Origin: Mallotus nudiflorus
Lineage: Eukaryota; Streptophyta; Magnoliopsida; Malpighiales; Euphorbiaceae
Assembly (NCBI GenBank): GCA_947683625.1
Contig: CANTUR010000167.1
Coordinates: 620,001-684,000, forward strand
Length of the DNA: 64,000 bases
Direction of reading: 5' to 3'
Below the pieces are notes generated by a model. That model saw only the letters and a list, made by a program, of their open reading frames with translations, searched no databases and had not been told where the DNA came from. Positions 1-11,121 of this stretch are shown in pieces; the first letter of the stretch is position 1; each line of letters opens with the position of its first letter. The translations under genes and the position numbers were made by a program.

Positions 1-737
1 GTAGAACTTTCAAAAGTGAAATTTTCAAAACAAGTTTGAGGCAATTCGGTTTAATGAAAAAAAATAGTAATTCAGAAGCAATAAAATAGGAAAACTCAAA
101 AAGATGCAAAAGACATGTGAAAGAAATACAAAGATCTTCTAGAATAGAAAAGAAAATGAATTTAGAAGTTATTTTAAGAAGAAAAGTCAAATCTGCCTCA
201 ATAAGTAATATTCCTTAATGAGCAAGTATTGTAAAGATATGCAAAATCCTTAATAGACAAGTAATACAAGATATGACAAGATCTAGTTTAGATATGTTAA
301 TTATAAACCAAATAGGTTTAGGAAACTTAAATCAGACCTGATGGGGATATTAATCACTCAAACAATATTCCTTAATGAGCAAGGAATGGAAGGAAATGCA
401 AATCAGACCTGATTAGGATATAAATCACTCAAGAATCTCAATTCTTCCTAATCTAATAACTTTCTCTCTTTTTTTCATGAATTTTTTTTTGCACGAATTT
501 TTTTTTCAAAGAAACTTTCAACTATGAACATAAATCTAAATTTCAGAATGCAAAACAATTGACTGACTTAAAGGAAAAAAAATAAACAAGATCAAGACTA
601 ATGGATAAGAACAAAGAACAAAACACAAGAATGAAGAACAAAAAAAAATAAGAACGATTTTAAAAGAATAAGAAAAACATAAGAAATCAGGATTAAGAAT
701 AAAAATTATAAAAGATAAAACCTGATCTAGAGCCAAA
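1..737 (-). mobile_element. Non-coding internal region of a minus-strand LTR element
   Basis: This stretch lies downstream, in minus-strand sense, of the primer-binding site at 738-749, so it should be the 5' internal region of an LTR retrotransposon that runs off the left edge. I see no gag-like reading frame; all frames are short and AT-rich. It contains a diverged direct repeat (about 330-362 and 402-435) and several copies of a short CCTTAATGAGCAAG-like motif. The lack of coding suggests a non-autonomous (LARD-like) element, but the rest is outside the window, so this is inference. Confidence 0.45.
330..435. repeat. Diverged direct repeat, about 33 bp, two copies
   Basis: Copies at about 330-362 and 402-435 share AAATCAGACCTGAT followed by a GGATAT and an ATCACTCAA block. 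They lie 72 bp apart in the non-coding internal region of the leftmost element. No function is evident. Confidence 0.6.
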
Positions 738-749
738 GCTCTGATACCA
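738..749 (-). promoter_or_regulatory. Primer-binding site (initiator Met tRNA type)
   Basis: The minus strand reads TGGTATCAGAGC, the usual plant retrotransposon PBS complementary to the 3' end of initiator methionine tRNA. It fixes the orientation of the element as minus and puts its 5' LTR immediately to the right, starting near 752 at TGATATGGAACC. Confidence 0.8.
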
Positions 750-751
750 AA

Positions 752-1340
752 TGATATGGAACCTCCAAGAATAAGCTTGAGAACCCCTTTATGTATTCGA
801 ACCCCCAAAGCATTAACTTGAAAACCCCAATAGTCAATTCAGCAACAACCCCTAAGAATGGTTAGAAATCAGATTACTTAGATGATCAAAGAATTAGAAT
901 AAAGAAAACTCATTTCTAAATTCCAATTTTGAAACACTCCACAAGAAGATGATCAATCTACTTGAATGTTCCTTAAAGCATGTATTTTGCATAAGAACAT
1001 AAAGATAAAAGCAAAACAGCCTTTAGGTTTTAAAACTTCAATTCTGAATAATAAAATTCGTCCAAGGCATATATATATAGCCTTTACAAGGTTTTCCTTA
1101 GTGAGTAAGGAAAACTAATAACCCTAATCACAAAAAAAGGAAATTAATCTAATCAGACATTAAATAGGAATTTTGACGTACTTCCTATTTTAAGAATAAT
1201 TAAACTAACTAAAACTAATGGGCTTTTAAAATAACAAATTCGTCCAGCCCTTATTTAACATATTTAAACCTAAATAACAATGCTTAAATAACTCTCCCAT
1301 GCATATTCGGCCAGCCCATAACAAATGAGGCCCATTATAT
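752..1340 (-). mobile_element. Putative 5' LTR of the leftmost minus-strand element
   Basis: The segment abuts the PBS. Read on the minus strand it carries a TATA-like run (plus positions 1069-1079) inside an otherwise mixed sequence, as expected for an LTR promoter, and ends against the PBS. The outer end is not certain: I place it near the stop of the small reading frame at 1343-1627, but the LTR could extend further right. No second copy of this LTR is in the window, so the boundary cannot be confirmed by comparison. Confidence 0.45.
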
Positions 1341-1342
1341 AC

Positions 1343-1627
1343 TTAATTAAACCCATTAATAACTTGGACTTGAATTAAGTTGTATTGAACTTGAGCTGCA
1401 CTTGGCATAAAGCTTTGGTGTCCTTGTAAACTTTCACTAGCTAAGTTCACAAAGCCTTGTAGATGATGGATTAAGGCTTCTTGAAGCTTCTTAGATTGAG
1501 ACTTTGTTATAGGTCTTTGAGGCATGCTGATTGGACTCAAAACCTCTTGAACTTGATCCTTGCCTTCTTGACCATGCTCATCTTCATCATGTTGAATTCT
1601 TTGAACTTGGTGTGTTGGCTGCTCCAT
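1343..1627 (-). pseudogene. Short tail-like ORF with a SKKLQEA motif
   Basis: A 94-residue minus-strand frame, hydrophilic and Q/E/H-rich, with RPITKSQSKKLQEA about residues 38-51. A closely similar block (GPITRSKSKKLQEA) occurs in an unrelated plus-strand context at 2654-2911. Sequences of this kind are found as charged tails of plant Ty3/gypsy polyproteins and in non-autonomous derivatives. It lies directly before an LTR-like segment in minus-strand order, which fits a polyprotein C-terminal tail. There is no catalytic motif and no claim of function. It could also be a chance frame retained in the LTR; the shared motif argues against that. Confidence 0.4.
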
Positions 1628-2361
1628 AACATTAGATAATCAAATAACACTTAATTCGGAGTTCTATAGATCAAGATATGATCAAATTATAGAGACTAAT
1701 AAACCATACCTTAAAAACCCGAAATCTGCAACTTAAGAACCCTAGATTAAATCAACCAAAACACTTAAAATTACTTAGAAATTCAATCAATAATGCTTTA
1801 GGGAAGATGATTAATGGCTTAAAATTTCTTTACACCTCTTGATTCATCTTGAAAAAGATCAACTCCTTAGAAGAATAAAGCAGTTTTCTAGTTCTCCCCT
1901 CTTTTTTTTCTAAGTGATCTTCTTTCTTTCTTTTTATTTTTTTATTGGCTGCACCTAAGCCACGAATTGGATAGGATGCAGCCCCAATTTGGATAAATCA
2001 TCATTTAAAATATTCATTTAGACACCTAATGAAATGGTTTTGTTACCTATAAAACCTCAAACTTCCAAATGTTTCAATCTAGGGTAGTCATTGTTTCAAT
2101 TTAAGTTATCATCTTTTGCTAACATTAAAGTTCTTTTCCTTCAATTTAAACTCATATCCTTATTATTCTTAATATTTTATTTATTTTGAATGTCACTAAA
2201 ATTTAGAAATTCTTGCTCTTTAATCGAGTATAATTCATGGCTCAACATGAAACACTACTTTAACTATATATACTAACTTATACTTAAATTTAATCAATAT
2301 ATATGTAATTGTAACATATAATGAATGCAAATGTACTTAAAATTAGGGTACGAGTGTAACA
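1628..2361 (-). mobile_element. Gene-free stretch ending in a gypsy LTR edge
   Basis: No credible reading frame is present. Its right edge, read on the minus strand, begins TGTTACACTCG and is preceded by a purine-rich tract, which is the arrangement of a gypsy 3' LTR start. The segment is therefore probably an LTR fragment; its left limit is not visible. A pyrimidine-rich run occurs at about 1897-1950, as in the other LTRs of the window. Confidence 0.4.
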
Positions 2362-2374
2362 ATTCTTCCCCCCT
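2362..2374 (-). promoter_or_regulatory. Polypurine tract of a Ty3/gypsy element
   Basis: The minus strand reads AGGGGGGAAGAAT directly before the LTR start TGTTACAC, the plus-strand priming site of reverse transcription. The same layout (purines, GAAG, then TGTTATAA) is seen at 19341-19353 before another LTR of this window. Confidence 0.7.
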
Positions 2375-2500
2375 AAAAAGAATTTTGTCCTCAAAATTCT
2401 ATGCATTCTCACTACACTTATCCTATAATGCGGATCACCAATGTTGGATAATATTATCTTATATCTTCCTTTCATAAGTTGATTTTTATAAACCACTTAA
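2375..2500 (-). pseudogene. pol: Ty3/gypsy pol C-terminal remnant
   Basis: The minus strand codes for a short piece ending in a hydrophilic LRTKFFLGGKNCYT-type tail just before the polypurine tract. Chromovirus polyproteins in this window end similarly (compare 19341-19420, FFLRGEDCY in the equivalent place). The rest of the integrase is not recognisable upstream because of an inserted plus-strand block (about 2640-3540) and decay. Confidence 0.45.
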
Positions 2501-2653
2501 ATTATGGAAATCATTTTATTTCACAATACACTCTGATCCCTAACTATATAGTCCTTATACACATTTATGCATGCTACATGTTTTATAACTCCTTAAAGTA
2601 ATATAGACAATTATTACTGCATTTATAAAAATAACTTCCAAAACTTATTCCTT

Positions 2654-2911
2654 ATGAGATTTGATAACATTTGCAATTCTGAAGTCTTCACCATGGTTGT
2701 CACCACGAATGATATGAATCCAAGTTCAAAGCCTAAAGAGATCCAAGATCCATTAATAGTACAAGAAGGCCCAATCACAAGGTCCAAATCCAAGAAGCTT
2801 CAAGAAGCCATATTGGGTTTAATTAAGGACATTTGGAAAGCCCAAGAATTTCAGCCCAATAAGGCATCCATGGAGGCCCAAGGAATAATATTTAACTTGT
2901 TTTTGTGTTAA
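2654..2911 (+). pseudogene. Short plus-strand ORF with GPITRSKSKKLQEA
   Basis: An 85-residue frame, low in hydrophobic residues, with GPITRSKSKKLQEAILGL at about residues 40-57. It is immediately followed by an LTR-like block with a TATA box (3131-3137), the order expected for a polyprotein tail and 3' LTR. It shares its core motif with the minus-strand frame at 1343-1627, so two elements of related type lie here head-on. It is probably the 3' end of an otherwise missing element rather than an independent gene. Confidence 0.4.
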
Positions 2912-2946
2912 TAACAATTAGGGTTACATGTAGCCACCATATACAA

Positions 2947-3060
2947 GTTAATAGGGTAATTAATACCAAGTAATGGCTATTATTATGGGTAGTGGTTATT
3001 AAAGTTAATGGGGTAATCAATACCAAGTAATGGCTATTAATGTGGGTAATGGTTATTAAG
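2947..3060 (+). repeat. 57-bp tandem repeat, two copies
   Basis: Units 2947-3003 and 3004-3060 are in register with only a few differences, each beginning GTTAAT(A/G)GGGTAAT and ending GGTTATTAA. It lies upstream of the TATA box at 3131 and may be an LTR enhancer-type duplication. Confidence 0.8.
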
Positions 3061-3130
3061 GCCATTTAAGAGTAAAAGTAATCCTATGTGTGTGAGTCTA
3101 TTTTAGTAGTGTGAGCATGGACTTGTACTC

Positions 3131-3137
3131 TATATAA
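3131..3137 (+). promoter_or_regulatory. TATA box in LTR-like block
   Basis: TATATAA, followed by about 30 bp to a plausible start region. It is the only strong TATA element in the 2912-3540 block. Confidence 0.45.
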
Positions 3138-3540
3138 ACAAGTCCTTTTCTTTCTTTTGTAGGATGAATGAATTTGATATATGAATTATAACTTTGTTTG
3201 AGTTTTATTGTGAGGAATTTTGTCATTAATTTCTTGCATAAACTTTGTGACTTATCAAGCTTTATTCTAGCTTGTGGTGTCAAAATCTAAATCTTTGTTT
3301 TCTTGTTATTTATCAAACTTTCTTGTTTGTGGCATAAGAGGAAATTCAAAGTCTATCTTAGTATCTTTATCCTTGTTGGTAAAGGGGTTAAGTAGCATCT
3401 ATCTTCTTACTTCAATCTTTGAACGATCCGAATTTGTGGATTAAATTGGTAATTTCTAGTTTTCTTTCAATTCAACTTATCATAGTATTCTTGCTATTGG
3501 GGAGTTAATTGATGAAACCTACAATTCCCATCAACGAACT

Positions 3541-4879
3541 TTATTAATAAACTAATTGTAGCTTTGCGGATTCCTACCCCAAAATAAGCCAAATTTTTAA
3601 TACTAAACCATGTCATATGTCCAAGAACATTAACTATGTAATACATCAATATTCTCAACCGATAAAGTATTAAATCATCAACTATTATCCATAAAATTTC
3701 TATTTCCTTCAAAGTTGAATACCTTCAAATCATCATATAGACTTTCAAAATGACATTTTAGAATATCTCTTTTTTTTTTAAATCATGTTTCAACTCCTAT
3801 ATTATAAAAGAAAATTTTACTATACCATGAAACATATATAATTCCATCCACTAATAGATGTGGAATTTCAAGTAGACTCGGTATTATTTTCAATGTCTAT
3901 CAACTATATATTCATTACTAGCCTTAAATTCTCAATCATAATATCTCTAAGAATAATTAACCTTTAAATATTAATTTTGTTCTCACAAGTTATATTCTTA
4001 TAAATCATTCCTACCAACCACTTATCTTTTATCACAATTCAATCATGTATCTCATAATGTAATAAATCAAATGTTATACCACTAAATAAAAATTTCACCC
4101 ATTTCTCTTTTTCTTTCCTTAAATTTTACCTTCTTGTGAAATTTATCAATTTTCATATACATTTCTTTCATAATAATTTTTTTTTTAAAAAATAATTCCT
4201 CCCTTAGGATGACTACCACTCTTTAAACTACATTATCATTCTATAAGATCAATTAGTTAAATCCTCCATTCAACCTTCTAAGACTATACCTTTAGTTTCC
4301 TTGAGGTAAACAACTCCAACTATAGATTTGAATCTCAAATTTTATTTCATATTCATCATGCTAGTCTATGTAACTACAATTCTATTAAGCATATATCTCA
4401 TATAATCTATTAATTTTATACTTACTACTACATAACAGTCATTTTTACGTGCTTTATTAAATAAAAATTCAACTCTCTACAAGTATGAAGTTCTTATATT
4501 TCCATTATCGTTCATAAAATTTATCAACTATAACCATATTTTGATTTCAAATCATTAATTTCTCGTATATTATTCTATTTCTAAATATTTTTCTTATTTT
4601 ATAAATTATATTTCTATAAGTTATTCCTATTAGTACTTCAACCTTCACTGCAAATCATCCATGTATGTAAGATAGAATAAATCAAATTCAACTCTATTAA
4701 ATACAAATTCCATCTCTAACATGATCATCACTCTATAGACTCATTATTAATCACAGATTTTAAACCATAATCATATTAAGATCTCATATTCTTATTATCA
4801 AATTCTCTAAGATAAACAATCTTTATAACATTCTTTCATTCTCATTCTATAAATACCTTACAATCAATCAAACTTAAGG
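3541..4879. other. AT-rich gene-free stretch with degenerate long repeats
   Basis: No credible coding. Two regions about 0.6 kb apart look alike: one near 3990-4100 and one near 4600-4720 both run through TTATAAATCATTCCTA-like, AATCAT(C)CATGTAT, AATAAATCAAAT and AAATACAAATT-like blocks, and a third, weaker match lies near 4430-4480. This suggests a decayed tandem array or duplicated LTR. The family could not be identified. Confidence 0.4.
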
Positions 4880-5095
4880 TCTAATATAAGGGTGCCATTT
4901 GATATGGTGCAATTGATTATAGTGTTACCCCTGATCTAGTTTCTATCTTAAAGCCAGTCTCTCGATGTAGAGGTAAACCCGATAAATCTTTAAGAAATAC
5001 ATTTGCAAATTCCTTCACTACTGGAACATCCATTACTCCTAGACCAGCTTTGGATACATTTATCATATTAGCTAAATAAGCTTCACATCTTTTTT
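4880..5095 (-). pseudogene. pol: Ty3/gypsy protease-RT junction remnant
   Basis: On the minus strand the sequence codes for a CEAYLA start followed by VPVVKEFANVF, LSGLPLHRE and a short IAPYQMAP, which aligns by eye with the conserved segment just before RT in gypsy elements (compare VACEFPDVFPEE and PPYRMAP in element B at about 43060-43220). It differs from elements A-E, so it belongs to another gypsy family. It breaks off at 5095 against a T-run. Confidence 0.65.
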
Positions 5096-5905
5096 TTAAT
5101 CAAATGGAAAGTGATGGTAGCCAAAACCAGAAAGTAATTCAACTCAAAATCTCATAAAAATACACATTTTCAATCAAACTATAACTCATCCATTACATGA
5201 TCTCACCCATATCAATCACATAATTTCACCCAAGGATTAAATTGATACTTATACTTACCTTTTAATTTTTAATCACTCTATGGACAACTTGTATCACCTT
5301 CTCGAGCTTTACCAATGCTTTAAGATCCTAAAGTATGACATATATTTGGTAAAACAATATACCTACAATGAGTTTTTATGCTTAGTAAGTAACTAGGATA
5401 TGTTCTATATATGTAAGCCTAACATTTATGCATATTTCTTTCTTATTGGACAGCTTGACCTGAGAGTGAATAACTCTCATCACACAATTCCAAATTATTG
5501 TTTTTTTACAAAACTAGACACATATGGCTATAACATATCCAATAATTAACATAATATAAGCTTTGTACAATTAATGGTGAAATTTTGAATCCATACCCAT
5601 GTTCTGCACAAAAATAGCTCAAACAGGTCACTTTCAGTTAGAATTTCTCAAGTTATACAAGTCCAATTGCAAAACTCTATTTCAAACACTTCATTAACAC
5701 ATAAATTAATAACTTTCATGTTTTATACTTCATTTAATTTAGCCTCTAAGGCCCTCATATTATCTAGGAAATATTTGACTACCTATAAACATAGCAAGTA
5801 GAACCAGCCTCACTCCCAAGGACGAGTTCTCTTACTGAATCTTTTGTTCTACCTCCTTACCCAAACTAAAGCCTTTGACCTGCCATCTTACTATATTTCC
5901 TCTCT
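5096..5905. other. Unassigned gene-free stretch
   Basis: No reading frame of note on either strand. It lies between the PR/RT remnant and the abrupt start of element A's RT, and may be an LTR fragment of the former's family. I cannot support a more specific call. Confidence 0.3.
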
Positions 5906-6860
5906 CAGCTTCTCTTTCTGAGTTGAATGGGTCATAAGTACTGTAATTCTCGAGAAATCCTGCACAAACCTCCTATAATACCTAATCAAACCAAAAAAAC
6001 TCTGAATCTCAGTGACTATCATTAGTTTTAGCCATTCAGACACTACTTTAATCTTTTATGGATCAACCTGAATACCATCTTTAGACACTACATGTCCAAG
6101 AAATGCTATACTCTCCAACTAGAAATCACACTTTGAGAAATTATCATGAAGCTGATGTTCTCTTAATGTCTGTAGCACTGTCCTTAAAATGATATACATG
6201 CTCTTCCATGCTCATCGAATACACCAGTATATCATTAATGAAGACCACTACAAACTAATCCATTGATGGTCTGAATACCTTGTTCATCATATCTATAAAA
6301 GCAACAGATGTATTAGTTAACCTGAAGGATGTCACCAGAAACTTATAATGGCCATATCTAGTATAAAATGTCATTTTAGGAACATCAACTTCGTTGATCT
6401 GTAATTAATGATAACCTAACCTCAAGTCAATCTTAGAGAAAAACTGTGCACCCTGAAGTTAGTCAAACAAATCATCTATCCTTGGAAGATGATACTTATT
6501 CTTAACTGTCACCTTATTTAGCTCTCTGTAGTCAATGCATAATCTCAGTATACCATCTTTCTTCTTCATAAAGAAGACCGGTGCACCCTAAGGAGAAACA
6601 CCGAGTCTAACAAAACCCTTGTCTAACAGCTCTCGTAACTGCTCCTTTAACTTTTTCAACTCTGCAGGAGTTATCCTATAAGGTGGCATAAAGATAGGAG
6701 TTATGCTTGGAACCACATCAAAACATAATTCAATCTCCTTGTGAGTTGGTAAACTCAGTAATTCATTAGGGAAGACATTTGGAAACTCACATGCTATAGG
6801 AATATCTAAGATGGATGTCAGTTCTATAGTAGTATCCCTGACTAATGTCAAGTATCATTG
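5906..6860 (-). pseudogene. pol: Element A: reverse transcriptase (partial)
   Basis: Minus-strand RT of a Ty3/gypsy chromovirus. It begins upstream with IACEFPNVFPNEL and MPPYRI, runs through LCIDYRELNK, FSKIDLRLGYH and YGHYKFLV, and reaches the catalytic loop at plus 6227-6242. There the loop reads FIND instead of FIDD: one catalytic aspartate has become asparagine by a G-to-A change. Several in-frame TAG codons stand where relatives have Gln or Trp. The RT is cut at 5906; its RNase H, integrase and 3' LTR are missing. Element B (42132-43259) gives the intact comparison. Confidence 0.9.
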
Positions 6861-7290
6861 ACACCCTTTTCTTAGCATCTTCTTTGCCCTAATAGTAGAA
6901 ATAAGATTCTAAGGTGTAGAACTTTTATCACCTATAAACTTGAATTCCTCTTCACCTAGAATTCTGAAAGTCACCTCCTTACTGTGATAATCCACAATAG
7001 CATGATGCTGAGACAACCAGTCCATACCCACGATTATATCGAAGTCCATTACGTTTAACAATACCAAGTCCATAGACAATTCTCTTCCTTCGACTAATAC
7101 CAAACACCTAGGAAGAATGACATTGGTGTCCAATGAATTACTTAGAGGCGTGGCAACTAATAAAGGAATTACCATCCTCACGGCTTGCTAACCTGATTTC
7201 AAAGCAAACACAGGGGACATAAAATAATAGGTAGAACCCAGGTCAAATAAAACTCTAGCATAAAAAAATATACCGGGAGTGTACCTGATG
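6861..7290 (-). pseudogene. pol: Element A: retroviral-type aspartic protease
   Basis: The frame covers LVLLNVMDFDIIVGMDWLS and the conserved YHSKEVTF block, with the active-site region at about 7220-7260 reading FDLGST. Relatives have D-P/T/S-G; the Leu at the second position is consistent with CCN-to-CTN decay. The protease would process gag-pol in the virus-like particle. It is separated from the RT frame by a stop and from gag by several. Confidence 0.8.
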
Positions 7291-8664
7291 CCACCGTATT
7301 GGATGCTTAATCATCTTACTACATGAGGGTGAAGACTCTAACCCATCGTCTACCTCCTTGCTAGCTGGTGATGCCTGATCTAAGTCTCTCACACTACCTC
7401 TACCTCCTTTACCTCGCCCTTATTGGGCCATAAACTGAGAAGTGCTTAGGTACTAAAATGGCGATGGCTAAAACTGAGTTGGAGCTACACTAGCTGAAGA
7501 TGAATATGAGAACTACTGCTGAAAACCAAAATAAGGACATGATCTGGCAAAATATCCCATCTGTCCATATCAGAAACATGCCCCTAGAGTTATATAACAC
7601 GATCCTTAATAGACTCTCCCATACATTTGGCAGGCACTGGCTATAAATCTTGTGCTACCATATCCAGAACTCTGACCACTACTACTATTGGTAGCACCTG
7701 AACTGAATCTTACAAGTCTACGAGTCCCATTACGGCCATGGCTACTGCCCCTGCGGACTCTTTACTGAGGCCTTTGACCTTACTGAACAGATCCTTTGAG
7801 TTGACTACTAAAGCCTATCTGAAATACTAAATGTGGAGTATCGTGATATCCTCCTACTCTGGTACCTCCAATCTTATAAAAATCAGGCATAACTCATTGC
7901 CTGATAAGTTTAAGCTCAATCTCTTTAGCTAGCTCATTCACTGACTCAAGAGTCAAGCCTGCAATAAGCATCCCAGTAAATGCAGAACCTAATCCAGTAA
8001 CATATGTGGTGACGATAAAATACTGGTCCCTCATCATATCCTCAGCATATTTGGACAATTTGAGAAACTCTCTAGTATACTCCTCTACCGACCTTTCACC
8101 TCTAGAAATATTTATCAACTTGAGTCTATGACTTATTTGCATCGGCTCTGGGCATAATTGTCTCATGAACTGCTCTCTAAACTAAGGCCATGTCAGTGTA
8201 GTCATCTGGGGATTGATCACCTGAATAAACTAGTCCAATATTAGCCCCTCTACTGATAGCTCAACAATCAAAATCCTTTGATACTCGGTATACAAAGTTT
8301 GAGTCCTCATCTCTATGGCATGCAAGAAGTCTAGAGGATCTGAAGTCCTATCAAACAATATCATGTTGACTCTAGCATAGAAAAAAGGTTGCCTCTGTGT
8401 CCAACTTACCTTGCTAATACACAAACTGCATCTGTGAGACGACCGGAGGTATTAGCACTGCACCTTGTTGAACCCCTAGTGTAAAAGCAACTCTCTTAAA
8501 ATCCTGGCTTGTAGGTTCCTCATCCTATAGCTCTCTCTGTCTATAGTGACCTACCGCTCCTCTAGATTTACCTCTACCTTTATGAACAGCGACTCAAGAG
8601 GTACAATCTTATCCTAGTAAGACTCACCAACATTGATTCATCGATCGATGGAGCAACTCGTGTT
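7291..8664 (-). pseudogene. gag: Element A: gag relic
   Basis: From right to left: an acidic/basic N-terminal part, a Retrotrans_gag capsid domain (about 7894-8424; HRLKLINISRGERSVEEYT and YFIVTTYVTGLG are recognisable) and a zinc knuckle near 7550-7580 reading C-F-stop-Y-GQMGYFARSC. In the knuckle the second Cys is lost and the His is Tyr, so it cannot bind zinc. At least ten in-frame stops interrupt it. Confidence 0.85.
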
Positions 8665-8845
8665 CATTTCCTAATTCTAAAAATAATAGAAAAAAATATA
8701 ATTTAAATAGAAATAGACATCCCAACGGTTACACAAATTCTATAGCAAAGAAAACTTTCAAATATATAATCGAACCTAATTTGTTACAGTAGTTTCAAAG
8801 AAGACTCAAACTCTAACAACCTAGGTCCAACCACACTAAAGATAG

Positions 8846-8857
8846 GCTCTGATACCA
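8846..8857 (-). promoter_or_regulatory. Element A primer-binding site
   Basis: Minus strand TGGTATCAGAGC, complementary to initiator Met tRNA. It is four bases inside the LTR edge at 8862 (TGTCATGACC on the plus strand), the same spacing as in elements B, C and D. Confidence 0.92.
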
Positions 8858-9235
8858 ACTTTGTCATGACCCAAACCTGGGAGTCATGATCAACACTAGG
8901 AAACGAGAATTCACATGAATCAAGAATCTATAGCTAGCTTAAACTACAACTTCAAACCAAATATAACTATAAACATGCATCAGAATTAAAACTTTTTAAA
9001 TCACAATAACTTTCATGTTATAACATAATAAGATAAGTTCATACAAATATTCGAATACATGGCTACAAGTAACATCAACAAAACTTATTACCATAAGTCA
9101 ATACTACTACTGCAGTGTCTAATAAATTACAAGGAGTGATAGTTCAAAATTACATAAATCAGCCGGTGAGAAAAGGGTCCAGCGAAGAGAACTACTAAGA
9201 GAGGCCTGATGAAAGGATCTTGAAAAAAATAATTG

Positions 9236-9280
9236 AGGGAGTAAGTCTCACTAAGTGAATCATTATTATATATATGCACT
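9236..9280 (-). promoter_or_regulatory. Conserved LTR core block (element A)
   Basis: Minus strand: a TATATATAATAATGA-type TATA run followed within a few bases by TTCACTTAGTGAG, a near-palindrome, and then a pyrimidine/purine transition. The same block is present in all seven chromovirus LTR copies with this region in the window, so it is the best candidate for the core promoter and transcript start. Confidence 0.6.
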
Positions 9281-11121
9281 TATGACACAAACATTCAAGC
9301 ATCAGTATAATAATATTTATATGTTTATATTTATTTATTTAATATATGCATTTCATATAGATGCTCAAAATCACATTTTACGATAAATAAATAAATGTAG
9401 AAAGATTTTAGGCGTAGGATCATAGTAGAACCCTGAAAATTTTACAACCTCAACCACTAAACCTCACTAGCCAATAGGCTTACTTAAATCCAAAAATATT
9501 TCCTTTTTTCCAATTTGGCAGTGGATTGGCCCCAAGACACTAAGTTAACGAAGCTCCTGCAATCCCACTACCAACATGACTGGCCCCAAGACACTAAGTC
9601 AACCAAGCTCCTGTAGTCATACCACTCTCTATCCACAATCTCAATAATCATTTATCATGAATCAATAAATCATAACCTAACATCTAGCGTATTGCAGCGC
9701 AACAATCCTAGTGTGGCCTATTAAGTGGCACATTTTATGACTATCCTCTAAAATATTATTTCATAAATAAAATAATGAAATTCATATTAAAATATGACAG
9801 CATCCATTAACAACAAATAATATTTGTATTTATATATATGAAAACATATGTATATTTAAATAACAATGATAAATAACATTTAATGCAATATGGCATAAAA
9901 TAACTTCATATTTATTCAAAATATGGATGCCAACAATATTTTCTACATGCAATGCATATATCTAATAATAACTCACAGTTCGAATGCGTTCCTCTAATCT
10001 GGTTCAATTGGCCCAGTCCGGTAGGCTTAGCTCATGGCCTAGCTAAGAAAAAAATAATAATGATATTATTATTAAATTCCTAATTTTATACATCTAGAAT
10101 TTCTAAAGAATAACTCAATTTAGGATATGACTCGACTAAAACTCAAAACTTAGGACCGACCCGTAGAGTTGATCCTACATGCAAATACTCTTTAAAATAT
10201 CCATAAAGTTCAGCTTCTCGGGTTGGGCCCTCGAATTTCAATTATTGTCCAACCGAAAACTAACACAATCCACTAATAATAAAATAATATAAATTCCATT
10301 TATTCATCAAAAATCATAAAAATTCATTTAAATATCACAAATCAATTTATTTACATAATAAAAGTATAAAAGATATTTATTTCCAAAATAAATAACAAAA
10401 TTCTAATTTGTAATTAAATTATATTTATAAAATCCATTCTTCTAATTTTGTAATTAAATAGCATTAATTGAAATTAATTATATAAACTGCTAAAATATCT
10501 AATAAAAAAAACCAAAAACTTATTTAAACTTAAAAATATTAAATAAAATCATTATTCATATATTTTTCCGAAAATTACTAATAATTAGCTAAAAATAGGA
10601 ATTATAAAAATTATTTTAATGTTATTTACTACTCAAATTATGTCAGAAACATAATAATTAATAATAATTTCACCTAAAATGTAAAAATTACTAATTTATA
10701 CTAATTTTTCCAAAAATTCATATTTCACATAAAGATTCAAAAATTCATAATAAAAATTCTACACATAATTTCAATAAATTTCCTTCACAAAACTTGCTCA
10801 AAATAATCAGAAAAATTTATTAAAAAAATAAAATTTTTCAGGCGAGAACAGTTCGTGAACAATAACCCCAACCCGAAAATTCAAAAAATCATAAAAATTA
10901 TTTAAAATCACCATTAGCTAGATCTCAACCTCAATTACAATTTATCTCAAGGCAACTATGTCTAATTAAATCAAATTCAAACTCAATTTCACAAAATAAT
11001 AACAATTAACCTAAAATCAATTTCACAAAATTGAGTTCGTTACTAGAGTTTCCTAGACAAATTGAGTGAGGGAAAATGAAGCCCAGAGGATGAGCTTCCA
11101 ATTAAGACCAGCGATGGCAAC

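Larger units (their letters stand above)
2912..3540 (+). mobile_element. Solo-LTR-like block with TATA box
   Basis: Following the tail ORF, the sequence shows a 57-bp tandem repeat, then TATATAAACAAG at 3131-3142, then a T-rich stretch with repeated 'TTATCAAGCTT / TTATCAAACTTTC' elements. A promoter followed by such a leader is typical of plant LTRs. Boundaries and target duplication were not found; the second LTR is absent. Confidence 0.4.
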
